A stretch of 64,000 bases of DNA, taken from positions 558,001 through 622,000 of the forward strand of contig CBDFGG010000004.1 of NCBI GenBank assembly GCA_965247015.1, read 5' to 3'. Shown one piece after another: positions 6,996 through 15,910 of the stretch. Source of the stretch: JAIXWP01 sp965247015. GTDB lineage: Bacteria; Bacteroidota; Bacteroidia; Flavobacteriales_D; Sanyastnellaceae. The translations under genes and the position numbers were made by a program. The notes below the pieces were generated by a model, which worked only from the letters and a program-made list of their open reading frames with translations, was not told the origin of the DNA and searched no databases. The first letter of the stretch is position 1, and each line of letters starts with the position of its first letter.

Positions 6996-8300
6996 TTAAA
7001 TTCTCTTAATATCCGCCCCTAGAGCTTGCAATCGTGTCTCAATGTCTTGGTAGCCACGGTCGATCTGCTCAATATTATGAATCACCGACTTTCCTTTCGC
7101 TCCCAATGCAGCAATCAACAAGCTCACTCCCGCTCTGATGTCCGGTGATGTCATGGTCACGCCCTTCAAGCTAGACTGACGATCTAGACCTATTACTGTC
7201 GCTCTGTGCGGGTCGCAAAGAATAATCTGAGCTCCCATATCAATCAACTTATCGACGAAGAACAAGCGACTCTCAAACATCTTTTGATGTATCAAAACAC
7301 TACCACGGGCCTGAGTCGCGGTTACTAATGCGATAGAAATTAGATCTGGTGTAAAGCCTGGCCATGGCGCATCTGAAATGGTCATGATGGAACCATCAAT
7401 GAATGTATCAATCTCATAGTGATCGTGCTCAGGAATAAAAATATCATCCCCTCTTCGCTCCACCGTAATTCCCATTCTTCTGAAAATCTCTGGAATAACG
7501 CCCAAATGCTCATACCCCACATCCTTAATGGTGATCTCGCCTTTGGTCATCGCCGCCATACCGATGAAACTTCCTATCTCAATCATATCCGGCAAGCATC
7601 TATGTGCGCAGCCTTTCAATGAAGACACACCTTCAATAACAAGCAAATTACTTCCCACTCCACTGATCTTTCCACCCATACTATTGATCATCTTACACAA
7701 CTGCTGTAAGTATGGCTCACAGGCTGCATTGTAGATGGTAGTAGTTCCTTCAGCCATACAAGCAGCCATTACGATATTGGCTGTTCCTGTCACTGATGCC
7801 TCATCAAGCAACATATAAGTTCCTTTCAATTGAGAAGCTTCTACACTGTAGAAGCTATCACCAGCATCGTAATTGAACGTAGCGCCCAATGATTGAAATC
7901 CTAAGAAGTGTGTGTCCAATCGACGACGACCAATTTTATCTCCTCCTGGCTTAGGAATATAACCTTTTCCAAAACGAGCCAATAATGGACCGACTACCAT
8001 AATTGAACCGCGAAGGGCCGCTGCTTTTTTCTTATAATCTGCCGTCTTTAAAAACTCCATATCAACGTTGTCAGCTTGGAAGGTATAATGTCCCTTGCCC
8101 AATTTTTCGACCTTCACGCCCATGTCTTTCAAAAGATCTATCAACTTCAACACATCGACGATCTCCGGGATATTACTCATATCTACTTTTTCCGCAGTGA
8201 GCAACACCGCACAAATCACCTGCAATGCCTCGTTCTTTGCACCTTGTGGAATCACAGTTCCTTTGAGCTTATTGCCCCCAACAATTTCAAATGCTGACAT
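6996..8300 (-). CDS. murA: UDP-N-acetylglucosamine 1-carboxyvinyltransferase with Asp in place of catalytic Cys
   Basis: A 434-residue enzyme of the first committed step of peptidoglycan synthesis, transferring enolpyruvate from PEP to UDP-GlcNAc. The N-terminal GAKNEAL block (residues 20-26) carries the conserved lysine, and the length is normal. In the active-site loop, where most enzymes read PGGCxIGxRP, this one reads PGGDKIGRR with Asp121 (codon 7938-7940). Natural Cys-to-Asp MurA enzymes are active and resist fosfomycin, which alkylates that Cys. It is a single gene with no obvious operon partner. Confidence 0.95.
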   Translation of the reverse strand: MSAFEIVGGNKLKGTVIPQGAKNEALQVICAVLLTAEKVDMSNIPEIVDVLKLIDLLKDMGVKVEKLGKGHYTFQADNVDMEFLKTADYKKKAAALRGSIMVVGPLLARFGKGYIPKPGGDKIGRRRLDTHFLGFQSLGATFNYDAGDSFYSVEASQLKGTYMLLDEASVTGTANIVMAACMAEGTTTIYNAACEPYLQQLCKMINSMGGKISGVGSNLLVIEGVSSLKGCAHRCLPDMIEIGSFIGMAAMTKGEITIKDVGYEHLGVIPEIFRRMGITVERRGDDIFIPEHDHYEIDTFIDGSIMTISDAPWPGFTPDLISIALVTATQARGSVLIHQKMFESRLFFVDKLIDMGAQIILCDPHRATVIGLDRQSSLKGVTMTSPDIRAGVSLLIAALGAKGKSVIHNIEQIDRGYQDIETRLQALGADIKRI

Positions 8301-8388
8301 ATCTTCTAATTTTTCTCAAAAAGAAGAATTATTCGGAAAAAAAATAGGGTTGGCCCTTAGATTTTGTTGACAATCCAACAAGGATAAA

Positions 8389-9369
8389 CTAGCGAATTTT
8401 CATACGCTTGTCTGTGCGGTATTTGTAGATCAGACCGATCTCTGGTCCACCGCCAAATGTGGTGACATCACTCAATCGAGAAAACACGATATCATAAGAA
8501 ACACTGATTTCCAACTTTCGCTCCCACTCAAATCCCATACTTGGAATAACAGCACTCGCATGGCGATAGCCACAGCCAACATATATGGCAGAAGAATTAT
8601 TTTCAGTAGTATACTTCGAATCATAACCGAATCTATATTCGGTTTTAAAATTTACAAGATATTCCATTGCCCCACGCTGTCGCTGCACCAGTGCATCCAA
8701 ACGACCGCCGAATCGATCAAAATCACGTTCTACATAACCTTGCATCGATTGTCTGATAGGTAAACGATCTTTTCCATTTTGTAAAAATGTTTGGTCTTGA
8801 CCGAGGTGATGAAACGCATATCCAATACCAGCACGAACAGGCTTTTCAAACGTATAAAAAACACCCATCCCCAAATCAACTTTGTTTCCAGTTCGATCGG
8901 AAAATTGGCGTTCGCCAGAGTCGATGGTGGGATCATATTGATAACCGTTGTATTGCTTGTCCCAGCGCAAATCCTCCATCTGAATCGAACGCTGCACCAA
9001 TCCTAGCTGAAATCCAGCGGTCAATGTTTGATTCCGATTCACTTCAAGACGATACGCTCCTGACATCAATGCTTGAAAAGTTTTTAATGAAGCATTTCCA
9101 GATTTATCATCCACAATTAATAAACCCATTGAAAACGGTGCTTTGCGTGCTCGCGCCTCCACGTTGAATCCATTTGTTCGATAACCTTCAAGATTCGCCG
9201 CCCATTGATTGCGATAGTGAATCCCTGCTTTGATATCCTGCTCCATCGATCCAACACGAGCTGGATTATACCAATGACCTACATGATAAAACTGACTAAA
9301 AGACGCGTCTTGTGAGAACAAAAAATTGCTCCAACACAAAAACGAAATCAATAGTAGAAGTATACGCAT
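8389..9369 (-). CDS. PorP/SprF family type IX secretion membrane protein
   Basis: A 326-residue protein with a signal peptide (LLLLISFLCWSNFLFSQ), then the family's typical opening DASFSQFYHVGHWYNPARVGS and a beta-rich body ending as an outer-membrane barrel. PorP/SprF proteins work with the type IX secretion system and are often paired with large substrates carrying the gliding-motility-associated C-terminal domain. Such a substrate is encoded 1.6 kb away at 10986-14474, though separated by a plus-strand gene. The family call is strong; that it serves that particular substrate is inference. Confidence 0.88.
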   Translation of the reverse strand: MRILLLLISFLCWSNFLFSQDASFSQFYHVGHWYNPARVGSMEQDIKAGIHYRNQWAANLEGYRTNGFNVEARARKAPFSMGLLIVDDKSGNASLKTFQALMSGAYRLEVNRNQTLTAGFQLGLVQRSIQMEDLRWDKQYNGYQYDPTIDSGERQFSDRTGNKVDLGMGVFYTFEKPVRAGIGYAFHHLGQDQTFLQNGKDRLPIRQSMQGYVERDFDRFGGRLDALVQRQRGAMEYLVNFKTEYRFGYDSKYTTENNSSAIYVGCGYRHASAVIPSMGFEWERKLEISVSYDIVFSRLSDVTTFGGGPEIGLIYKYRTDKRMKIR

Positions 9370-9557
9370 AGCAGGTTCCTAGTAACGTTCAAATATAATT
9401 AAAATCAGTGAAGGGTGTTATCGAAACGCATTCCTTCAGAAAAAATTATATGACGAAGATCAGTGTTTTGAAAGCCTCTAAAGTAACACACGTCACGCAA
9501 CATAAGCTCACATAAAAAGACATTTGTTTCAAGTACAACACACAAAAAATTACAGAT

Positions 9558-10970
9558 ATGAAAATCGAACAAATCTACACAGGCTGCCTCGCGCATGGCG
9601 CCTACTACATCACCTCTAACGGTGAAGCTGCTATCATTGATCCACTTAGAGAAATTGAACCTTATATGGATCGAGCTGAAAAAGATGGAGTAAAAATAAA
9701 ATACATTTTTGAGACACACTTCCATGCCGACTTTGTAAGTGGACACCTCGATCTGGAAAAATCAACAGGAGCAAAAATTATTTATGGCCCCACGGCTAAA
9801 CCAGCTTTCGAAGCCACGATTGCTAATGATAATGAGGTTTTTGATTTAGGGAAAATAAAAATAAAAGTGTTGCATACCCCCGGCCACACCATGGAAAGCT
9901 CCTGCTTTCTTCTCATAGATGAAAATGAAAAAGAACATGCTGTTTTTACCGGCGACACGCTATTCATTGGTGATGTAGGAAGACCAGACCTCGCGCAAAA
10001 AGCAGCTCAAATGACAATGGAAGAACTTGCGGCTACCCTCTATCATTCATTACGAAATAAAATCATGACGCTAAATGATGATGTTATAGTTTATCCCGGT
10101 CATGGCGCAGGTAGTGCTTGTGGAAAAAACATGAGTAAAGAAACAGTCTCTACCATCGGCGAGCAGAAACAACATAACTACGCTCTTCGTTCAGACATGA
10201 GCGAACAAGAATTTGTGAAAGAAGTGACTGATGGACTTCTTCCACCTCCCGGATATTTTCCTCAAAATGTTATGCTCAACAAACTTGGCTACGAAAGTAT
10301 TTTTGAAGTAAAAGAAAGATCACAGCACCCCTTCTCAGCAAGTGAATTCGAAGTGGTCGCAGAAGAAGATGATGTTGTAATAATTGATACAAGAAATGCT
10401 TCTGAATTTACCAACGGCTTCATTCCAGGAAGCATCAACATCGGATTAGACGGTCAGTTCGCTCCGTGGCTCGGTGTGCTTCTTCCAAACGTTGAACAAA
10501 GAATTCTTTTAGTTACTGATCCAACCAAAGAAGAAGAAACTATTACACGCATGGCGCGCATAGGATATGACCACGTGATTGGATTCCTCAACGGGGGATT
10601 CAAAACATGGAAGGAAGCCGGCAAACCGATAGATAAAATAAATCGCATCACTGTTGGAACTTTTGTTTCTGAATGGAAAGTAAATCACGATAAAGTGATT
10701 GACCTAAGAAGAAACAACGAATATCAAACCGAACATTTGCTCGGTTCGCACAATGCTCCACTCGACTTTATTAATGAGCATCTAGCAGAATTCCCCAAAG
10801 ACAAGCATTTCTATATTCATTGTGCTGGTGGATACCGCAGTATGATTGCTGCCTCGATTCTAAAATCAAGAGGATGGCACAACTTCTCTGAAATCGAAGG
10901 TGGATTTGATGCCATAAAAAAATCAGGATTACCTATCTCTGAATATGTGTGTCCAAGTACACTAAAGTAA
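9558..10970 (+). CDS. Metallo-beta-lactamase fold / double rhodanese protein (persulfide dioxygenase-like)
   Basis: A 470-residue fusion. Residues about 1-250 form a metallo-beta-lactamase domain of the ETHE1/Blh type (THFHADFVSGH, TPGHT, TGDTLFIGDVGRPDLA, YPGHGAGSACGK). This class uses one iron to oxidise glutathione or similar persulfide to sulfite. Two rhodanese domains follow. The first (about 270-360) has VTDPTKEEET where the active-site Cys loop should be, so it is probably inactive. The second (about 375-465) keeps CAGGYRS. It probably belongs to sulfide or persulfide detoxification, in line with the rhodanese group at 1.1-2.1 kb. Enzyme activity is inferred from the fold. Confidence 0.9.
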   Translation: MKIEQIYTGCLAHGAYYITSNGEAAIIDPLREIEPYMDRAEKDGVKIKYIFETHFHADFVSGHLDLEKSTGAKIIYGPTAKPAFEATIANDNEVFDLGKIKIKVLHTPGHTMESSCFLLIDENEKEHAVFTGDTLFIGDVGRPDLAQKAAQMTMEELAATLYHSLRNKIMTLNDDVIVYPGHGAGSACGKNMSKETVSTIGEQKQHNYALRSDMSEQEFVKEVTDGLLPPPGYFPQNVMLNKLGYESIFEVKERSQHPFSASEFEVVAEEDDVVIIDTRNASEFTNGFIPGSINIGLDGQFAPWLGVLLPNVEQRILLVTDPTKEEETITRMARIGYDHVIGFLNGGFKTWKEAGKPIDKINRITVGTFVSEWKVNHDKVIDLRRNNEYQTEHLLGSHNAPLDFINEHLAEFPKDKHFYIHCAGGYRSMIAASILKSRGWHNFSEIEGGFDAIKKSGLPISEYVCPSTLK

Positions 10971-11013
10971 AAAGGACTCAAGAGGTCATCTGATCAAGGT
11001 GACCTCTCCTTTT
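10971..11013. terminator. Hairpin between convergent genes
   Basis: AGAGGTCA (10981-10988) pairs with TGACCTCT (11000-11007), extended by AAAGG/CCTTT with an internal loop. It sits in the 15-base gap between two convergent genes and runs into the 3' end of the minus-strand one. Confidence 0.6.
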
Positions 11014-14000
11014 ACATCTTGGCTCGTTCCATCAGCCAACTTAATCGCAGCACTATAAACATAACTGCCACTCGGCATTGGCTTACCTGCTTGTGTTCCA
11101 TCCCACCCCACTGCTGCATTCGTGCTTCTAAACACTTGCTGTCCGAATCTATTATAGATTCTAAAATCGAGTTCTATGATGCCCCTTCCTCGTACATAAA
11201 ACACATCATTATTTCCATCACCATTAGGTGAAAAAATATCTGGGATAAACGTAGGATCAGCGGGCAAAATGCAAATTGAAACGGTACTAGTATCACTGCA
11301 TCCTCCAACGTTTTCAACGATTAATGTCACAGTAAACTGTCCAGCACTAGCATAGCTCAATGAAGGTGTAGTGCCTAAAACATAGGGCTCGAAAATACCA
11401 CCACCCAAATCCCAGGTGCCCGTCACTGCATTCTGAGAAAAATCAATAATCTGCACATTCTCTCGCTCATCATAATCGATACACTCCAAATTGGGATTAA
11501 TAGAGAAATTTGCGATGATAGGTGGATAGGAAGGAAGGAATACAACCGTATCCGCATCACATCCCGTACTTTGATCAATAATTAATAATTCCAACGCCTC
11601 ACCAGCCTCTGCTGCAATGGATGGTCCTGCTTGACCATTCCACGAAAAATCAAAAGGCCCCGTGCCGTTAGCTGAAGCCTGCGCAAAACCTTCATCACCA
11701 AAACAAAGGGTATCACTTATAATAACATCAAAATCAATCGGAGGATAAACCTGAATCTCCACTTGATCAACCACCGGCTCTGAACATCCATCTGAAGTCG
11801 TAACAATGTATGTCGTAGTAGCCAATGGATCCACCGTATTTGTATTCACAGGGAATGCTCCATCGCTCCACTCGTAAGTGTAATTCACATTTGGATTACC
11901 TCCACTAGCAGTCACTGTAATAGTTGAGGTAGAACCGTCACAAATAATAGTTTCGGTCACATCTATTGTAGTCGTTAATTCCGGATAAACCTCAAACGAC
12001 ACAGTGTCGGCGCTGGAACAAACCATGCCTGTGTAGGTGTAAATAATCTCAAAATTTCCAGCGCCTAAAGCGACTGGATTAAAGCTAAGCGTGTCGGTAG
12101 CGCCTGAAATAACACCGTTTGCAGGACTCACTACGAAAACATAATTCGAATCGAGATAACAGTAAAAACTTTCTACACCTGTTATCTGAGCTTGATCAAA
12201 TGCTTCTATTTCGATATATAATGAATCTTCACAACCTGCAGGCGTGGTCCAATAAATCATATTACCACCAACATTGGCTTGGGCAGGATCAAACCAACCG
12301 AGCGTTTGTTCGGTTATTCCTGAACCACTCCAAATTCCGCCTTCTTGTATACCCGCGCCCAACCAAACAGGTGGCTCATTGCTACACATAATATCATCTG
12401 GCAAATTCAACTCAGAAGGAAAAACTACAACGGGTAAAGAGTCAACACATGTGTTCTTGGTGTAGTAAACGGTAAAACTTCCAACACCAGAAATGGCTGG
12501 CGAAAAAAACCAGTCTTCACCACCATTGTAACCAATGCCCGTTCCTGTCCATTGACCTCCATAGGCGGGGTTGTGTAACGCATCATTTTCATATAAAAAA
12601 AACGGGTCATCCCCTGAACACATCCACAATGTGTCTAGCCCAATTTCGGTTTGTTTGACATATATAAATGTTGTATCCGAACAACCATTCGGTGCGTAAT
12701 AAATCAACCCATTATATGTATCATCTTCCACCGCTCCTGGATCAAACAACCCAGAAACAGGATCTATTATTCCCGGACCTATCCATTCACCTCCAGCAGG
12801 TGTGAAAGGTTCTGTGTAGAATACTTGGGGATCTTCTAAAGGACATGCAGTATGAAAACTTTCCCCAGTAAAAATTTCTTTTACAAAGCCAGTATAGGTC
12901 TGCTGGCAACCATTGATAATGTAGGTAAATGAGGCATTGCCAGCGGGCACTCCTGCGGGTGTATAAATTCCCAATAGTGAATCAAGAATTCCAGCTCCTT
13001 CCCAATATCCGCCTAACGGCGAAAACTCTAAGGTATCTGTCCAAACGGATTGACAGATGGTATCAAACGTAAATGTTCCTGTAATGTCAAACACATTTAC
13101 ATCAACAGAATCACGACATCCATTCACATCGTAATACACCACATAAGTACCTTGTGTGGATGGATCAAAAAGTCCAGATGTTGAAATAAACGGTCCATCC
13201 CAAACACCACCAAGTGGAAGTGCATTCAATTGAAATGGAGCAGTGCCAGGACATGCAGCTACTGTATTATCGGTAGATATAGGTTCAATAGTAATTTGAA
13301 TGGAATCAAGACATCCTGCAGATTCAAAATAAATCGTATTCACTCCTGCGAATGCAGAATCTGGCTCAAACAATCCTGTTACCTCATCTTGAATACCCGG
13401 ACCATCCCATACTCCCTCCACTGCCGCTTCCAATTCAAATGCTGGTATACTTTGACATATTGTTTGATCTGATGTTGTAATAGATGTTGACAATACTTCG
13501 ATAGTATATTCAAATACTTCAACAACCCCAGTTGACTCTTCTGTAACAGTGAGCTCATAGGTTGTGGTAACTAAAGGACACACCGTGTGAGGTCCAGCAG
13601 TTGCGGGAAGCCCGTTGCTCCAAGAATATGTTTGTCCCAAACAGCTCAACGTTTCAAATTCAATTAAACTACAATTCCCAGGACAAATGCTCGGTTCAGT
13701 GGCGGTTATTTGTCCATCGATGCCACAACTAGAAACGGTAAAATCAGTAGTTAGAATAAAGGGATAAAACGTTCCGCAGATATCTGGAATGGAAATTTCT
13801 ATTTGAACTTGATACGTGCAATTAGTAGTAAAAGGATCAGCCAAAGCGAGCACCGCATAAGGGGTTGAATCATTTGGACAAAATGGAGCAACTCCCAATA
13901 ACTCCAATTCCTCACCTTCTCTCAACACTGTAAAAGTTGCGGCATTCACCCATTCACAATACAAATCATAAGACCAGTGCACTTCAAGAAGTGCTTGATT

Positions 14001-14474
14001 ACAATCCGGAAGCACCGGCACATTGATCGTTGGTGGTACAGGAGGCGGGACAATCGTTTCCCACTCCATAATGAATCCCGCATATACAGCGCTATTATCT
14101 GAAGTAAACACCAATGTGATTGCACCGTTATTCGCGGTAAGTGATGGTGGCAATGTTGTTCCTGAATACTGTCCTATCAATGGAAAGGTCGCGTTCGGAC
14201 CATCATAAATATACAGAAAATCAAGACCCGGCTCCACTGTAAACACTCCAGTAAAAACGATATTTATGACACCGCCAGTCTGAATAACTGTGGTCAAATT
14301 CTCATTGTTGCCATACAATCCACCGTCTCCACCGCTGTCATAAAGAATCCCTTTACAATCTGTCAATGTCGTATCAGACATATCATACTCTGGAATGATT
14401 TGTCCAAAAGATTCATTGCAAATTGCAAATGAAAAAACGAATAATATGATTAGCTTTAAGTATTTCATAGGCAC
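10986..14474 (-). CDS. Giant secreted CUB/repeat protein with type B type IX sorting domain
   Basis: A 1162-residue exported protein. After a signal peptide comes a CUB-like domain (about 40-145, YIYDGPNATFPLIGQYSG). A Cys-rich region follows (about 150-330). Six or seven degenerate repeats of 65-78 residues cover about 340-830, each starting at a Cys and carrying GGxWxGxGI, FDP and NGCxDS elements. PKD/Ig-like domains cover about 840-1070. The end (from PDIFSPNGDGNNDVF) is the gliding-motility-associated type B sorting domain. It is probably a surface or released adhesin. It is the last gene of a six-gene operon from 18703, 15 bases after the Ig-like lipoprotein gene. A second ATG two codons in is an equal start. 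Confidence 0.9.
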   Translation of the reverse strand: MPMKYLKLIILFVFSFAICNESFGQIIPEYDMSDTTLTDCKGILYDSGGDGGLYGNNENLTTVIQTGGVINIVFTGVFTVEPGLDFLYIYDGPNATFPLIGQYSGTTLPPSLTANNGAITLVFTSDNSAVYAGFIMEWETIVPPPVPPTINVPVLPDCNQALLEVHWSYDLYCEWVNAATFTVLREGEELELLGVAPFCPNDSTPYAVLALADPFTTNCTYQVQIEISIPDICGTFYPFILTTDFTVSSCGIDGQITATEPSICPGNCSLIEFETLSCLGQTYSWSNGLPATAGPHTVCPLVTTTYELTVTEESTGVVEVFEYTIEVLSTSITTSDQTICQSIPAFELEAAVEGVWDGPGIQDEVTGLFEPDSAFAGVNTIYFESAGCLDSIQITIEPISTDNTVAACPGTAPFQLNALPLGGVWDGPFISTSGLFDPSTQGTYVVYYDVNGCRDSVDVNVFDITGTFTFDTICQSVWTDTLEFSPLGGYWEGAGILDSLLGIYTPAGVPAGNASFTYIINGCQQTYTGFVKEIFTGESFHTACPLEDPQVFYTEPFTPAGGEWIGPGIIDPVSGLFDPGAVEDDTYNGLIYYAPNGCSDTTFIYVKQTEIGLDTLWMCSGDDPFFLYENDALHNPAYGGQWTGTGIGYNGGEDWFFSPAISGVGSFTVYYTKNTCVDSLPVVVFPSELNLPDDIMCSNEPPVWLGAGIQEGGIWSGSGITEQTLGWFDPAQANVGGNMIYWTTPAGCEDSLYIEIEAFDQAQITGVESFYCYLDSNYVFVVSPANGVISGATDTLSFNPVALGAGNFEIIYTYTGMVCSSADTVSFEVYPELTTTIDVTETIICDGSTSTITVTASGGNPNVNYTYEWSDGAFPVNTNTVDPLATTTYIVTTSDGCSEPVVDQVEIQVYPPIDFDVIISDTLCFGDEGFAQASANGTGPFDFSWNGQAGPSIAAEAGEALELLIIDQSTGCDADTVVFLPSYPPIIANFSINPNLECIDYDERENVQIIDFSQNAVTGTWDLGGGIFEPYVLGTTPSLSYASAGQFTVTLIVENVGGCSDTSTVSICILPADPTFIPDIFSPNGDGNNDVFYVRGRGIIELDFRIYNRFGQQVFRSTNAAVGWDGTQAGKPMPSGSYVYSAAIKLADGTSQDVKGEVTLIR
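11985..13457 (-). repeat. Coding region for 6-7 tandem Cys/GGxWxGxGI modules
   Basis: Within the giant protein, residues about 340-830 consist of successive modules. Each has Cys at the start, then G(G)xW(D/E/I/T/S)G(P/A/T/S)(G/F)I, a (L/W)F(D/E/S)P step and a closing CxDS-like element. The modules are clear at protein level; DNA identity between them is low, so they are old duplications. Confidence 0.75.
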
Positions 14475-14489
14475 CGAACGTTCATTCGG

Positions 14490-14933
14490 TTATGGTGTAA
14501 TCGTAACTGGAGTAGTCTCTATAATATTGCTAACATTCCCCGCGCGATCACGCAGTTGAATCGTAAACTTAGTTGTTTCAGCAGCACCGTTCCCCAATAA
14601 AAACAAGGTGTTCAGAGAAACCTCATAATTTCCTTTAATATGAAGCTCTTGATTTTCTGGAGTCATCGGCGGAACATGATAGTAGTCGGCCGCATCCAAA
14701 CGAGCATCCTTAACCCACAATGTCAAATTATCAGGATCTTCTTCGCCAATGTCTCCTTGGAAATCTTCATAAGAAAAAATCACTTTCAAATCATTGTTGT
14801 ACGACACCGCCTCGTTCGATGAGATACTAACGAATGTCAAGACTGGAGAAGCTGGATTATCCTCCTCTTCCTCATCTTTTTTACACCCTAAAAATGCCAA
14901 GGACACCAAGGCAAACAAAAGTATTTTCTTCAT
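14490..14933 (-). CDS. Lipoprotein with Ig-like domain, unknown function
   Basis: A 147-residue protein with a short signal sequence and lipobox (ALVSLAFLGC, Cys17) followed by KKDEEEEDN, an acidic tail typical of surface-exposed Bacteroidota lipoproteins. The remaining 115 residues read as one beta-sandwich, Ig-like domain (conserved end TTKFTIQLRDRAGNVSNIIET). No catalytic motif is visible. Its start overlaps the stop of the upstream cytochrome-like lipoprotein gene by 4 bases (ATGA), and it ends 15 bases before the giant protein gene. It is therefore a firm member of the six-gene operon. Function is not recognised. Confidence 0.8.
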   Translation of the reverse strand: MKKILLFALVSLAFLGCKKDEEEEDNPASPVLTFVSISSNEAVSYNNDLKVIFSYEDFQGDIGEEDPDNLTLWVKDARLDAADYYHVPPMTPENQELHIKGNYEVSLNTLFLLGNGAAETTKFTIQLRDRAGNVSNIIETTPVTITP

Positions 14934-15910
14934 ATCGTCTTCAATGAAAATAGTAAGAACCAGAAATAATTCGAAGAAGAATTTGGCAACTCTGTTACAC
15001 TCGGTTGCACACCATCATTGATATAAACACGCACATAGCGCTGCTCACCAGCTGGAATCCCCGAGAAATCGAAGGTAGCTTTGTAATAAAGCTGTGTTGT
15101 ATTGTCTGTGAAATCTAATGCTGTAATAGGACCCGAAAGCGTACAAGGCACTTCCACTGCGTTCGAAAAGTCAGTAATATTCGAAGAGACCTTCATACTA
15201 AAGGATGTAAAATTATTTACACCCGCATTGTCATCCACAGCACCAAACCAAAGGTCTACAGGGCCCGTGGGAACTAAGATAGACCCCACACCAAGCGTTG
15301 GGTTCTCCTCTCTTGGAAATGGACTGGTCGTATTTCCTGTTGGGAAAACAGCCATACCATATGCTAGTGGAATTCCATTCACTCCTGCTGCTGGTGCAGG
15401 ATTTCCAAACATATCTTTTGCACCATCATCTATCCACTGTGCAATTTTCTCTACATAAAAATCACTCAACTCTGGCCAGTCACTGTCAGGGTCTGTAGCA
15501 AGTGGCATCATGCCACTAGTATTCTCTACTTCTACTGTCAATCGTTGATATAACCACGACTGCTGATGATTTCCTGGTACAACTCGGTAAGAGAAATTAT
15601 TTCCGGGATCATTTGCAATCACCGGATGATTCACTAATGAATTGTATGCACTACTGATCGTTCTAAACTCGGGCTCGAATGTTCCATCATGACAACCGCT
15701 ATTTGCGCAAGTAGGACGAAATATTTTTGCGTGTAACCAAGCAAAGCTTCCCTCCGGAAGTGCATCAGCATCTGGATTGTCATTATCCACTGGCACCGTC
15801 AGACCTTCATAAGGATTGGTCAATTCTTCCCCATCCTTCTTGCAGCTTACCACTACAAGAACAATGAAGAAAAGTACTAGACTGTATGAAATATATTTTT
15901 TCATTGCCAT
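14930..15910 (-). CDS. Lipoprotein with planctomycete-cytochrome-like domain (CX4CH motif)
   Basis: A 326-residue lipoprotein (VLVVVSC, Cys23, then KKDGEE). Residues 55-155 follow the layout of the planctomycete cytochrome c domain: FRPTCANSGCHDG (CX4CH: Cys68, Cys73, His74), then a VVPG..QSWLYQRL block, a MMPL methionine block and IAQWIDDGAK. The spacing has four residues between cysteines instead of two, so haem attachment is possible but unproven. The C-terminal half is beta-rich without a known motif. The start makes a TAATG overlap with the DUF1501-like gene. MKKYIS two codons in is an alternative start. Confidence 0.75.
   Translation of the reverse strand: MAMKKYISYSLVLFFIVLVVVSCKKDGEELTNPYEGLTVPVDNDNPDADALPEGSFAWLHAKIFRPTCANSGCHDGTFEPEFRTISSAYNSLVNHPVIANDPGNNFSYRVVPGNHQQSWLYQRLTVEVENTSGMMPLATDPDSDWPELSDFYVEKIAQWIDDGAKDMFGNPAPAAGVNGIPLAYGMAVFPTGNTTSPFPREENPTLGVGSILVPTGPVDLWFGAVDDNAGVNNFTSFSMKVSSNITDFSNAVEVPCTLSGPITALDFTDNTTQLYYKATFDFSGIPAGEQRYVRVYINDGVQPSVTELPNSSSNYFWFLLFSLKTI

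Noticed and set aside
8366..8383. TTGTTG/CAACAA hairpin between murA and the PorP/SprF-like gene as terminator
   Set aside because: Only six base pairs, with no T run on the minus strand.
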